Translations under genes and position numbers: made by a program
The notes under the pieces: model-generated
Told to the model about the DNA's origin: nothing
Seen by the model: only the letters and a program-made list of their open reading frames with translations
Database searches by the model: none
Part shown: one piece after another, positions 56,401-64,000 of the stretch
How the letters are laid out: each line of letters opens with the position of its first letter
Position numbering within the stretch: position 1 is the first letter of the stretch
Source: Vibrio sp. ED004
GTDB lineage: Bacteria > Pseudomonadota > Gammaproteobacteria > Enterobacterales > Vibrionaceae
NCBI RefSeq assembly: GCF_023206395.1
Contig: NZ_CP066150.1
Location: 1-64,000, forward strand
Direction: 5' to 3'
DNA: 64,000 nucleotides

Positions 56401-58371
56401 CAGCTGGATGATTGTGGTATTGCGGGTTGGACACTTCCAGACACCAGTGAAGTAATCACGTTGTCGCAGAGAGATCCTGCAACACTGCCATCAAATCTAA
56501 GAAGTGGTTACTTGGTATCGAATAAGTCAGTGAATGTATTAGCGGATAAAAATGGCGCCGCTGTCACTATCAACAAAGGCCAAGAATCTGTTGAGCAATA
56601 TTACTCTAAATACGCATACGCTAAATGGCAATTGCCATCAGGTGCAGAGTTACTCACAGGTGTAGATAGCGCGACGACTGAAATAACCGCCTTTCTAAGT
56701 ACACAAGATACGAAGATTAACGCTACAGAGCTTTATCTAGAAACCTGGTTAACCGCCAATCAATCTAACAGTAAAAGTTACGCTGCATTAGAAACCGAAG
56801 CTCAAGCTAAAGTAGTAGAACTGCAGGCTTTGACCCAACCATGGGCAGATGATCTTAAGAATACGAAGCTAAAGCTGAAAGCTCTTGAATTTCAGGCCTC
56901 TGTTGCTCAAAGCCGAACTGATGCTGAGAGCCTTGAATTCATTAACAAAGTCAAAGCGTATAAGGAACAAGTCGCTAAATTAGAGCAAAACACCGTTGCA
57001 CTGAGCGCATTAGCCTCTGGTTCTGAATTTGCTCAAAAATTGGCGTTCATGCAGCAAAAATCCGTAACTCTATCCAGCTCAACCAACGCACTAAGCTCTG
57101 CGTCACTGGCTAAGGATATTCACCAAGCAAGTTTAGACCTGTACAACGCGATTTCAGATTTGGAACACCAATATGGCTTGGTTAATACGTTCGTAAACGA
57201 GCTGAATACCTCGACACAATTGATGGGCTCAGAGTTTGACACTCTTGCCGCTCTGTTCCAGAAGTTTATCAGTGAGATGAACACCACAGCCCAAGCCCAC
57301 AATCTAGTGCAATCAAAAGTGTTGGCAAAAGACGGACTAAAGCTGGCAAAGGACAATGGCTATAGTGTCTCGCAAGCAGACGCAACCATAAGCAGCCGCT
57401 TCGCTAAATTGGATGAGCTAGGTAACTACCTACCGAAAAGCACCACCTACCAACAAGGTTGGCGCTGTGTTGAAGACACCCAAATAGCGGGCAAACGCCG
57501 CGTGTGGACACTGCTTAAAGACGGCCGACCAAATGGTGCTGACGATCTCGCTTATGACGCTTCAGCATCAGGAGTAGCAAGTGTCTTAGGCAGTAATGGT
57601 CTGCTAGAGAATACTAACAACGCTAACTTATGTGGCTTCAATGATTGGAAGGTACCAGGGCTGTCTCAGCTGTTATCACTACAGACCAAAGCTATTTCTA
57701 GTTCAAACTCGACCATAACGATCGATACAGACGCATTCCCTCATCACCGAGGGTTGGATCCGGAGTATGACAAGTCTAGCTATTACGGTGGCGTGACCTT
57801 TTACTACTGGTCGAATCAAGCAAAGGACACTAAGCAATACGTAACAAACTACAGCTCTGAACGCAGCTACCAAGATGTACGTAGTTCGAAAATCGACGGT
57901 ACTGAAGATGCTGTCATCTTAGGACGTCTTGTCAGAGAAAAAGCGACCACATACCAGTACCTAGATATGCAAGGGAACGTCGTGGCCGATCGCCAAAATG
58001 CCATTTGCGTACAAGACACTGACAGTAACCTTGTTTGGCAACTGTTTACCAACGGAGACACTAGCCGTTTCAAGAAGTACGTAGAGGTAACGCCGTTAAT
58101 TTCAACACGAAATACACAAACAGTATGTGGCAAGGCGAGTTGGCGCTACCCATCGAAAGCAGAGCTATACGGGTTGCTACCTATCAATTCCGATGTCTTT
58201 AAATTTAACGAAGTGACTGGTGGAGGTTATTCCAACCATAGTTCCTATATCACCAACGACCCCGCTCCTTACGGTCGAGTCCTCGGATTGAATATGACAA
58301 CCATGGATGAAAGCCAAGTTGGCACTCAAAGTTACGACGGCCGCTACCTATACCGACTCGTTGCCAAATAG
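53491..58371 (+). CDS. Giant repeat-containing lipoprotein with DUF1566/Lcl-like ends, probably iron-regulated
   Basis: 1626 residues from a GTG with GGAG upstream. The signal peptide ends VSTMLIAC (lipobox). The N-terminal module (about residues 40-250) is shared with the divergent lipoprotein. About residues 270-905 hold seven tandem repeats of roughly 85-90 residues, each starting PxAP...(N/D)xxxxFxW...GF, then YEYSLDxGxxWT, VxxKP and a V(R)VR strand: Ig/Fn3-like beta modules. Two DUF1566/Lcl-like regions follow (about 906-1010 and 1320-1626), with C-G-(I/F)-x-(G/D)-W-(T/K)-(L/V)-P motifs. They are separated by a helical coiled-coil section (about 1050-1300). It is a long surface-exposed protein, possibly an adhesin or receptor; the ligand is unknown. 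Confidence 0.78.
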   Translation: MVRNPYKLMSVSLVSTMLIACGGAESDPKLKQSQTQPNSQTVSGIALDGYLHNAKVCFDKNSNAMCDSADGEIATTDAEGRFQLDVDNDVTQYPILVEAVAGVTIDMDSPNQPIESGFTLEVPNNNSDVISPVTSLIASVSRTSGISFDEATQLVADDLGIDTQLAVSDYSASNSTKSRELHMFARGVTRVLQEAQIASVDAGIDQVNARKGAMYKLAELDLAEFKTKTDLLSHGASGTDNALKQLGKEYRDQLKVSQEDVDGNDIITRPPAPKHGQVNDASDTFNWQFVRGFNQNTDYEYSLDSGKTWTTVIRKPIVVGKLPFEQGAVQVRVAASNVRNTPAGKPMISDKAFTLTTVPAAPAWITVNNAINQFDWALVDSFNELDLYEYSLDNGSSWTKATEKPQNIQDLDIPLGHLKVRVAKNNSLGHPTGLSAMSEKPMTVTPPQPAKPVLEFANDSTNQINWLWVTGYNAPSFYEINLGSGWKDVTSLPYLVGNVSLPANSISVRVKSNSLDARPAGAPLIISSAFTRSENQPVAPTSPIVDDAENTFAWTNVEGFTGSDSYEYSLDRGITFTPVTSNPQAIPDEMLTKGQVCVRVKAESDPLHDPGEALCSDKSYSVTPSMPAAPTSPTTHDGLDTFDWTFVTGFSEATDYEINVLNAGWVVVTQKPYQLSDQAYAIGSIQVRVKRDPITGRPSSSELTNDVAFTVRPSAPSAPTDLVVNDIDNTLDWTCFGDFTQPEHFEVTLDSGSTWTKVTAKPVVIGNVDKSIGEVQLRVSANPNNGMPHGESALTTQAFTKVFEIPAPTSPEITNTFTGSNPIKTNGFEWDYLTANVDGQSVRFDEAEHYEFTNDKGLTWQPVVSIPQFVGPEAYDKANVGVRLKENAKQGVSNSISDTLWATTAGSRFTALKFVPMKTRSQAADFGYGGSWNTYSLNCIAEYDDKGQGEPTFWAERFSSEIDTVFDKVTQLDDCGIAGWTLPDTSEVITLSQRDPATLPSNLRSGYLVSNKSVNVLADKNGAAVTINKGQESVEQYYSKYAYAKWQLPSGAELLTGVDSATTEITAFLSTQDTKINATELYLETWLTANQSNSKSYAALETEAQAKVVELQALTQPWADDLKNTKLKLKALEFQASVAQSRTDAESLEFINKVKAYKEQVAKLEQNTVALSALASGSEFAQKLAFMQQKSVTLSSSTNALSSASLAKDIHQASLDLYNAISDLEHQYGLVNTFVNELNTSTQLMGSEFDTLAALFQKFISEMNTTAQAHNLVQSKVLAKDGLKLAKDNGYSVSQADATISSRFAKLDELGNYLPKSTTYQQGWRCVEDTQIAGKRRVWTLLKDGRPNGADDLAYDASASGVASVLGSNGLLENTNNANLCGFNDWKVPGLSQLLSLQTKAISSSNSTITIDTDAFPHHRGLDPEYDKSSYYGGVTFYYWSNQAKDTKQYVTNYSSERSYQDVRSSKIDGTEDAVILGRLVREKATTYQYLDMQGNVVADRQNAICVQDTDSNLVWQLFTNGDTSRFKKYVEVTPLISTRNTQTVCGKASWRYPSKAELYGLLPINSDVFKFNEVTGGGYSNHSSYITNDPAPYGRVLGLNMTTMDESQVGTQSYDGRYLYRLVAK

Positions 58372-58400
58372 GCACTCAAAACACCTTTATTAATGACTAC

Positions 58401-58422
58401 AGCAGCCTCAGCTGAGGCTGCT
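58401..58422 (+). terminator. Perfect 22-bp palindrome between lipoprotein and flp
   Basis: AGCAGCCTCAG/CTGAGGCTGCT forms a strong GC-rich hairpin followed by TTCATCT. It is a weak terminator or attenuator, so some read-through into the pilus operon is possible. Confidence 0.6.
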
Positions 58423-58442
58423 TTCATCTAGGAAATAACAAC

Positions 58443-58622
58443 ATGTTTAACAAGAAAAAGCAGCGCGGCGCGGCCGCTATCGAATACGCAATTCTCGCGG
58501 CAGCAATGTCTGTGGTCTTGCTTAATTTTGTAGGCGGCGAAAATGGTGATCTAACCGAAGCCATTACTGGCGCTTACCAAACTGTCGTCGATCAGCTCCG
58601 CGAAGCTCAAGAATCAGAATAA
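58443..58622 (+). CDS. flp: Flp/Fap-type pilin subunit
   Basis: A 59-residue prepilin. A short basic leader MFNKKKQRG is followed by AAAIEYAILAAAMSVVLL. The cleavage glycine precedes the pilin helix, and Glu-Tyr at +5/+6 is the Flp signature. The C-terminus is short and polar. It is the major subunit of the Tad pilus and the first gene of the operon, with AGGAAAT upstream. It is encoded just before cpaB with no prepilin peptidase gene between them. Confidence 0.95.
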   Translation: MFNKKKQRGAAAIEYAILAAAMSVVLLNFVGGENGDLTEAITGAYQTVVDQLREAQESE

Positions 58623-58652
58623 GTCCGTTTACCGTAAATTAAAGGAATAGTT

Positions 58653-59534
58653 ATGACTGCCAAGCGACTCATGTTGCTGTCGTTATTTTGCTCGGTGCTC
58701 GGATTGTCCGTTTTACTGTTGAGCCAAACCAATAGCGAGTCTGCGATCACCTCATCTAAACACGCCGCTAAGCAAACGGTCAAAGTGCTGGTTCCAACTC
58801 GCACGATTGAGATAGGCCAAGCCTACACTCCAAACTCGTTCCGATGGAAAGAAGTTCCACAGCAAGAGTTGGAGAACTACATCGACCATGTAACGCCGGA
58901 AGATATTTCTGCCGACCACACGATGTCAGGACTAGCACGTACCAAGTTAGTCAAAGACTCAGTGCTATCGAAGGCCGATATTACAGAACCTAAAGGTGGC
59001 TACTCGCTCTCATTGAAGTTGCAACCGGGCTATCGCGCGATTTCGGTTCCTGTCGATCAAGTCACGTCTAATTCAGGCTTCATTGAACCGGGCGACCGAG
59101 TGGATATTCTCCTACTCGGTTCACAAGATGGTGAGCTACTTCGTTACGGCAATTCATCTCAAGGATTGTACGTTACAACGATAGTTTATGATGCAAGAGT
59201 CTTGGCATTTAATAACAAGCAAACGGCAGAATCTTATCAAAAGGCTCGGGAATCTAATGGTTTCGAAAATGGTATCCCTGACGACAGCAGTGTCTCTTTA
59301 GAAGTGACACCCGAGCAAGCAAACCAAGTGGTACTTGCTAAACAATTAGGCAAGTTAACGCTTGTGTTGCGCGGGCAAAACGAGGCTCAAGATCAACCTC
59401 AACACGCAAATGCCGTGACGCTGAAAGTCATTTCTCCTGATACAACTCAGGTTCTACCTGACGTGGGTTTAGTGGAATTTAGAGCCGACAATAAAACCGT
59501 TAAAACTAATACTGGAGCTGATAACAATGGCTAA
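58653..59534 (+). CDS. cpaB: Tad pilus assembly protein CpaB/RcpC
   Basis: 293 residues. An N-terminal membrane anchor (MLLSLFCSVLGLSVLLL) is followed by a SAF domain (VLVPTRTIEIGQAYTPNSFRWKEVP, residues about 48-115) and the RcpC domain (LKLQPGYRAISVPVDQVTSNSGFIEPGDRVDILLL). The family acts in the periplasm on the outer-membrane secretin. AAAGGAA precedes the ATG. It overlaps the next gene by 8 bases. Confidence 0.93.
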   Translation: MTAKRLMLLSLFCSVLGLSVLLLSQTNSESAITSSKHAAKQTVKVLVPTRTIEIGQAYTPNSFRWKEVPQQELENYIDHVTPEDISADHTMSGLARTKLVKDSVLSKADITEPKGGYSLSLKLQPGYRAISVPVDQVTSNSGFIEPGDRVDILLLGSQDGELLRYGNSSQGLYVTTIVYDARVLAFNNKQTAESYQKARESNGFENGIPDDSSVSLEVTPEQANQVVLAKQLGKLTLVLRGQNEAQDQPQHANAVTLKVISPDTTQVLPDVGLVEFRADNKTVKTNTGADNNG

Positions 59535-60924
59535 TATCTGTCGTTGGTGGGGTGTTCTCCTGCTCTCAAGCCTATGTGCCTCTTTTGCATCCGCAGCGTC
59601 AACATTTGATGTCACGATCAATGAGGCAAGAATGATTCACTTACCAGAGAAAGCGAAATCCATTTTCATCTCGAGCACCCATATCGCTGACTACCAAACC
59701 TTAACCAATACCAAGGTGATGATATTCGGTAAGCGAGCGGGCAGCGCTACGATCACCGTTTTGAATGAACAAGAGCGTGTGATTTATACCAACAAGATTC
59801 GCGTCACGCATAATAGCCGTGAGTTCAATGAACTGGTTAAAAATAAGTTCCCAGAAGCGTCAGTCAACGCGGAGTCTTTGGGCGGAAAGTTATGGCTTAA
59901 AGGTCGTGTTCCCTCCCCTATGATGGCACACAATATCGTAGCGCTAGCGAAGGGCTACTTATCCCCTATTGTCGGTTCTACCCAACAACAAGAGAGCTCG
60001 AATTCACAGGGAAACAGTAACAACAGCAGTAATTCAACCAATCAAAATCAGCAGACTCAATCCAATGATGATGAGCTGATCAATCAGTTGGTCGTGACCA
60101 TGCCAAATCAGGTCAACATTCGTGTGAAGATCGCAGAAGTTTCAAGAAATGTGTCCAACAAGTTGGGAGTGAAATGGGGCTCGATCGCAGATGGTGTGGG
60201 GCAATTTTCATTTTCAAAGCTGCCTAATGTCAGTAGTTGGGGCAAGCCGAGCATTACTGCTCTGATTGATGCACTTGCAACCAATGGGATGATGTCTGTA
60301 CTTGCAGAGCCTAACTTGACCGCAATGTCAGGCGAAGATGCCGAGTTCTTGGTGGGTGGACAAGTTCCCTTACCATTGATCACTGCTGATACCACTCAAA
60401 TCGAATACAAGGATTTCGGCGTAAAGCTGAACTTCACCCCAACCGTGCTCAGCCAAAACCGTATTAGTTTGAAGGTGAACCCTGAGGTCAGCAACGTCTC
60501 AATCGAAAGCCAACAAGTCATACACGGAACTAACTTCCCATCGTTTACGACCCGTAGTGCGTCCACCACCATTGAATTAGCCAGTGGGCAGAGCTTTGCT
60601 TTGGGTGGGTTATTGAAATCGGAAGACATCGAACAACTGCAGAAAGTCCCATTGATTGGCGAGGTTCCCGTTCTAGGTTCACTATTCCGTTCAAGTGAGT
60701 TCACTCGCAGAGAAACTGAGCTAATCATCATAGTAACCGCGTATCTGGTGCAACCGACGCGTTCAGATTCGATGCCACTTCCAACCGATGGATTAATCCC
60801 GTTGAGCGATGTTGAACGATTACTGGCATGGCCAAGTAATCAACAAAAAGCATCAAATAATAAAGCGACTTACACCGACAACCAGAAGCCTCGCTTACTG
60901 GGTGACAACGGGTTCTATTACTGA
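59527..60924 (+). CDS. cpaC: Tad pilus outer-membrane secretin CpaC/RcpA
   Basis: 465 residues. The signal peptide ends SFASAAS. An N-terminal pilus-formation domain (MIHLPEKAKSIFISSTHIADYQTLTNTKVMIFGK) is followed by a Ser/Asn/Gln-rich linker (about residues 155-180). The secretin core has VRIKIAEVSRNVSNKLGVKWG-like strands, LAEPNLTAMSGEDAEFLVGGQVPLP, and the end motif VPLIGEVPVLGSLFRS with RRETELIIIVTAYLV. It forms the outer-membrane channel for the Flp pilus. Confidence 0.94.
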   Translation: MANICRWWGVLLLSSLCASFASAASTFDVTINEARMIHLPEKAKSIFISSTHIADYQTLTNTKVMIFGKRAGSATITVLNEQERVIYTNKIRVTHNSREFNELVKNKFPEASVNAESLGGKLWLKGRVPSPMMAHNIVALAKGYLSPIVGSTQQQESSNSQGNSNNSSNSTNQNQQTQSNDDELINQLVVTMPNQVNIRVKIAEVSRNVSNKLGVKWGSIADGVGQFSFSKLPNVSSWGKPSITALIDALATNGMMSVLAEPNLTAMSGEDAEFLVGGQVPLPLITADTTQIEYKDFGVKLNFTPTVLSQNRISLKVNPEVSNVSIESQQVIHGTNFPSFTTRSASTTIELASGQSFALGGLLKSEDIEQLQKVPLIGEVPVLGSLFRSSEFTRRETELIIIVTAYLVQPTRSDSMPLPTDGLIPLSDVERLLAWPSNQQKASNNKATYTDNQKPRLLGDNGFYY

Positions 60925-60931
60925 GGTCATC

Positions 60932-61555
60932 ATGAATAAATTATCCTTATTGCTCCCTGCTCTATTTGTGTTTGCGGGATGCACTCCAACGCTTACACCA
61001 CAGCAACCTTCTGTCGATGTCGTGTCCGTGACAAACAAACTGACTTTAACACTGTCGGGCAAAACGTTGTCGGCTCAAGAACAAGCGGACATATCTGACT
61101 TTATTGTTCGTCGAGGCACGCTGTCCAACTTAATGGTCAAGATTGAAAATACGACTCCAAAAGGAGAAAGCCAAAGCGAAAAAGTCAGGCTTGGTCTTAT
61201 CGAATCAGGTCTCTACCCATCACAAATTTGGGTGTCAGACGAAGTAACAGAAGGTAAAGGTGACATCACTATTTTAGTGGAATCTTACCGTGCCAAAGTC
61301 ATAGCCTGTGACGCTGGGAAAACGCCAAGAACCACACTCAACGCTTATCGTACTCAGCGCAACTTTGGTTGTGCAAATGCGAGCGCACTTGCACAAATGG
61401 TCGCGAATCCAAAAGACTTAATTGTTGGTCAAGCCATCGACAGCGCACAAGGACAAAAAGCGGTGTCCAGCATCGACAATTACTTTGCGCCACCAGCACA
61501 AAACCAACAGACCAACTCTGGTTCTTCGAATACCACATTAGGAGGCTCGCAATGA
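60932..61555 (+). CDS. cpaD: CpaD-family pilus lipoprotein
   Basis: 207 residues from the ATG at 60932 (GAGGT upstream). The lipobox is VFAGC. The core pattern includes LSAQEQADISDFIV and the hallmark ending RNFGCANASALAQMVANPKDLIVGQ of CpaD proteins. An Asn/Gln-rich tail follows. It probably helps the secretin in the outer membrane. Its stop overlaps the next start (ATGA). Confidence 0.88.
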   Translation: MNKLSLLLPALFVFAGCTPTLTPQQPSVDVVSVTNKLTLTLSGKTLSAQEQADISDFIVRRGTLSNLMVKIENTTPKGESQSEKVRLGLIESGLYPSQIWVSDEVTEGKGDITILVESYRAKVIACDAGKTPRTTLNAYRTQRNFGCANASALAQMVANPKDLIVGQAIDSAQGQKAVSSIDNYFAPPAQNQQTNSGSSNTTLGGSQ

Positions 61556-62712
61556 ATCAAGTACATAACTTAGCGGTACTCATCGCGGCATCGGAGCAAC
61601 TCGATACATTAGCACTCACATACACATTAAATGAATGTGGTATCAACAACATCACGACCTCTTCGATTCAAGAAGATGACATAGTGAGACAGGTACTCAA
61701 GAACGACATTAAAACCCTATTCCTCGATGTTCTTAATTGGGATCTTTCAGAGTCGAATCAGGTTGTGCAACGTTTGATCAAACGTACTGGGTGCCAAGTT
61801 ATCGCGATTGGGCATTCAACCGAAATTCTTGCATACCGTGGAATGCTCGCCTCAGGAGCCAGTGACTACTTAGTCAATCCTGTGACATCACAAGATCTTG
61901 AACATGTCTCGTTTGCTGCTTTGCAACTCAATAGCGAACAACGCCATGAAAAAGTCATTTCTATTGTCAGTGCGAAAGGGGGTTCAGGAAGCAGCACCAT
62001 TACCGCGACGCTATCTCAGCAGCTTGCCGAACTCGGTAAACGAGTGACTTGTATGGATCTCGATTTCTCGATGGGCGATTTGGATCTGCTACTCAATGTT
62101 GAAGGCAACACGGCGTTGGTTGAGCTTTTACAGTATCCAGAAAGATTAGAACCCCTCGTGTTCGAGCGCAGCGGGATCAGTGTGTCACCCGAGCACACGC
62201 TCTTTACTGGTTATCTGCCTTTAGACACAACACCATTTTGGCCACAAAAGAGTGCATTCGATCAGTTTACAAAGTTCTGCCTGCAAAGCTCAGACTACTT
62301 GTTAATCGACATTCCAACTTATTCATTGCGTGACCAGGTTGGCTTTGAAGCACTAAAAAGTGCCGACATCCGAATAATTGTGGTGGAACCTACGCTCAGC
62401 TCGATCCGCAATGCAGGTCAGATAATTAAACGACTTCAAAACCAAGCAGACTCACAAACGATTGTGGTGCTGAACCATTGTAAATCCGATTCTGCATCCC
62501 TGATTTCAGCCCATGATGTGAAGAAATCACTCGGTACATCTGTGGATGTCGTGATTCCATTTTTACCAAACCATTTCTTGAGCAAGTCATCGCTTGGTCA
62601 ACCGGTCCATAAAGGCAACCGGAAAGTGAAACTCGCCTTTAACTCTCTACTTGAATTGGTCACGGGTGAGCCGCAGCAAGGCAGCCGCCGTTTTTGGAAG
62701 CGAGGCGCATAA
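61552..62712 (+). CDS. cpaE: Tad pilus localisation ATPase CpaE/TadZ
   Basis: 386 residues from the ATG at 61552 (GGAGG upstream). The N-terminal receiver-like domain (about residues 1-130) is followed by a MinD/ParA-type ATPase with the deviant Walker A SAKGGSGSSTITATLSQQL (about residue 140) and MDLDFSMGDLDLLLN. The family places the Tad machine at the cell pole. It is translationally coupled to the preceding and following genes. Confidence 0.93.
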   Translation: MNQVHNLAVLIAASEQLDTLALTYTLNECGINNITTSSIQEDDIVRQVLKNDIKTLFLDVLNWDLSESNQVVQRLIKRTGCQVIAIGHSTEILAYRGMLASGASDYLVNPVTSQDLEHVSFAALQLNSEQRHEKVISIVSAKGGSGSSTITATLSQQLAELGKRVTCMDLDFSMGDLDLLLNVEGNTALVELLQYPERLEPLVFERSGISVSPEHTLFTGYLPLDTTPFWPQKSAFDQFTKFCLQSSDYLLIDIPTYSLRDQVGFEALKSADIRIIVVEPTLSSIRNAGQIIKRLQNQADSQTIVVLNHCKSDSASLISAHDVKKSLGTSVDVVIPFLPNHFLSKSSLGQPVHKGNRKVKLAFNSLLELVTGEPQQGSRRFWKRGA

Positions 62713-64000
62713 TGTTTGGTCAGAACACGCAAACCATTGATCCGATTGAAGTGAATAGATCTCTATCGCATAAATCCATGACATCAACACCTTCAGTTCG
62801 TGAGTATTATCATGTTATTCATGAAGAAGTAATTAAGGCGATCGACCCATCGGTTGTTGTGAGCTTAAGTGCGTCCGATCTTGAAGCTAGAATTGCCGAA
62901 ATGGTGTCAGATATCGTGATCTCTAAGCAGCTACCGCTTGGTCACAAAGACGTCGCTCATTCGGTGGAACAACTGCTCAATGAGTTTCTCGGTTTAGGCC
63001 CACTGCAACCCTTGCTTGAAGATCAAGGCATTACCGACATCATGGTCAATGGTTACCGTGAGGTCTACGTAGAACGTTCTGGGAAATTACAAAAGACAGC
63101 GGTTCAATTTCGTAACGAGGAGCAGCTTCTCAACCTAGCGAGACGCATCGTCAGCAAAGTCGGACGAAGAATCGATGAGTCAAACCCGTTAGTCGATGCT
63201 CGACTGGATGATGGTAGCCGTGTCAATGTGATGATCCCACCGCTGGCGCTGGATGGAACCTACATTTCCATCCGAAAATTCAACGAGAATAAGCTCACAC
63301 TCAGCCAATTGGCGCAGTTTGGCGCAATGTCGAAATCGATGATTAAGCTTATCGATATTATTGTGCGATCTCGCCTGAATGTGCTTGTTGCGGGAGGCAC
63401 TGGTGCAGGTAAAACCACATTGCTCAATGCGATGTCTTTTAGCATTTCACCTCAAGAACGCATCATTACCATCGAGGACACCGCAGAACTGCGTCTACAA
63501 CAACCTCATGTTGTGCGCGCAGAAACTCGCCCTGCCAATGCAGAAGGTTTAACTCCGATTACTCAGCGAGAATTAGTGCGAAATGCGTTACGTATGCGAC
63601 CAGACCGCATCATTTTAGGCGAAGTTCGTGGTGATGAAGCCTTTGAAATGATGCAAGCAATGAACACTGGCCATGATGGTTCACTGTGTACGTTGCACGC
63701 CAACTCGGCGACTGACGCCTTGGTGCGTATGGAAAACATGCTGATGATGAGCCAAGCGACTCTACCTCTGTTCTCATTACGCCGCCAAATCGCAGACACC
63801 ATCGATGTCGTTATCCAAGTCGAAAGAATGCGTGATGGCAAAAGGCGCATTGTTTCGATCACCGAGGTGCAAGGGTTGGAAGGAGAGCAATACATCACTC
63901 AAGACTTGTTCGCCTTCAAGCCATTATCGGAAGATCAACAAGGTAACCTGATTGGCGAATATAAGAGTGCTAAGTGCGTACCGAGCTTCAATGAAAAAGC
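62712..64000 (+). CDS. cpaF: Tad secretion ATPase CpaF/TadA (partial, 3' end outside window)
   Basis: The frame is open from 62712 to the window end, about 430 residues, close to the usual full length, so little is missing. It is the GspE/VirB11-like motor that drives pilus assembly. An N-terminal helical region contains [22 protein letters not shown]. Walker A is [18 protein letters not shown] (about residue 227). The aspartate box [12 protein letters not shown], Walker [19 protein letters not shown] and the histidine box [14 protein letters not shown] follow. The ATG shares its first base with the last base of the cpaE stop. Confidence 0.96.
   Translation, partial: MFGQNTQTIDPIEVNRSLSHKSMTSTPSVREYYHVIHEEVIKAIDPSVVVSLSASDLEARIAEMVSDIVISKQLPLGHKDVAHSVEQLLNEFLGLGPLQPLLEDQGITDIMVNGYREVYVERSGKLQKTAVQFRNEEQLLNLARRIVSKVGRRIDESNPLVDARLDDGSRVNVMIPPLALDGTYISIRKFNENKLTLSQLAQFGAMSKSMIKLIDIIVRSRLNVLVAGGTGAGKTTLLNAMSFSISPQERIITIEDTAELRLQQPHVVRAETRPANAEGLTPITQRELVRNALRMRPDRIILGEVRGDEAFEMMQAMNTGHDGSLCTLHANSATDALVRMENMLMMSQATLPLFSLRRQIADTIDVVIQVERMRDGKRRIVSITEVQGLEGEQYITQDLFAFKPLSEDQQGNLIGEYKSAKCVPSFNEK

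Overview
The window (about 44-45% G+C by eye) reads as chromosomal DNA of a marine gammaproteobacterium, most likely a Vibrio, possibly of the Splendidus clade. This rests on the look of the proteins and gene neighbourhoods, not on any search. No rRNA, tRNA, CRISPR array, transposase or integrase was recognised.

Region 1 (1-22.7 kb) is a nearly complete aerobic purine catabolic locus. xdhABC-guaD turn guanine, hypoxanthine and xanthine into urate. The minus-strand operon puuE-uraD-alc-allA-puuD and the divergent uraH carry urate through 5-hydroxyisourate, OHCU, allantoin, allantoate and ureidoglycolate to glyoxylate. Two NCS2 permeases and an 8-oxoguanine deaminase follow. A block of unrelated genes (about 7.0-12.5 kb) interrupts the locus: a MerR/carboxymuconolactone-decarboxylase pair, an RDD protein, a GrpB-like protein, a cN-I-type 5'-nucleotidase and membrane proteins of unknown function.

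Region 2 (22.7-27.3 kb) is a candidate toxin locus. It has an AT-rich leader with 15-bp-spaced direct repeats, a secreted XaxA/ClyA-like alpha-pore-forming protein, and a secreted 798-residue protein with a coiled-coil/hydrophobic core and a beta-rich C-terminus. This is the best candidate for an undescribed system.

Region 3 (27.3-33.9 kb) holds an exported amidohydrolase lipoprotein, an RND efflux pump with its adaptor, a TetR regulator, and a 23-codon remnant of a response-regulator gene.

Region 4 (34-41.6 kb) consumes the glyoxylate made in region 1. gcl-hyi-glxR-glycerate kinase lie on the minus strand, with divergent aceB and a GlcG-like gene. The palindrome TTGTATACAA occurs upstream of puuE/uraH, gcl and aceB, so the urate-to-glyoxylate and glyoxylate-to-glycerate/malate arms probably share one regulator that lies outside the window.

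Region 5 (41.7-51.1 kb) contains regulator/transporter pairs: MarR with a DMT exporter, LysR with a DMT exporter, AraC with a MATE exporter, an MFS transporter, and a secreted DUF1254-type protein.

Region 6 (51.3-58.4 kb) has two large divergent lipoproteins sharing an intergenic Fur box. Region 7 (58.4-64 kb) is the start of a Tad/Flp pilus operon (flp, cpaB, cpaC, cpaD-like, cpaE, cpaF), cut by the window edge.
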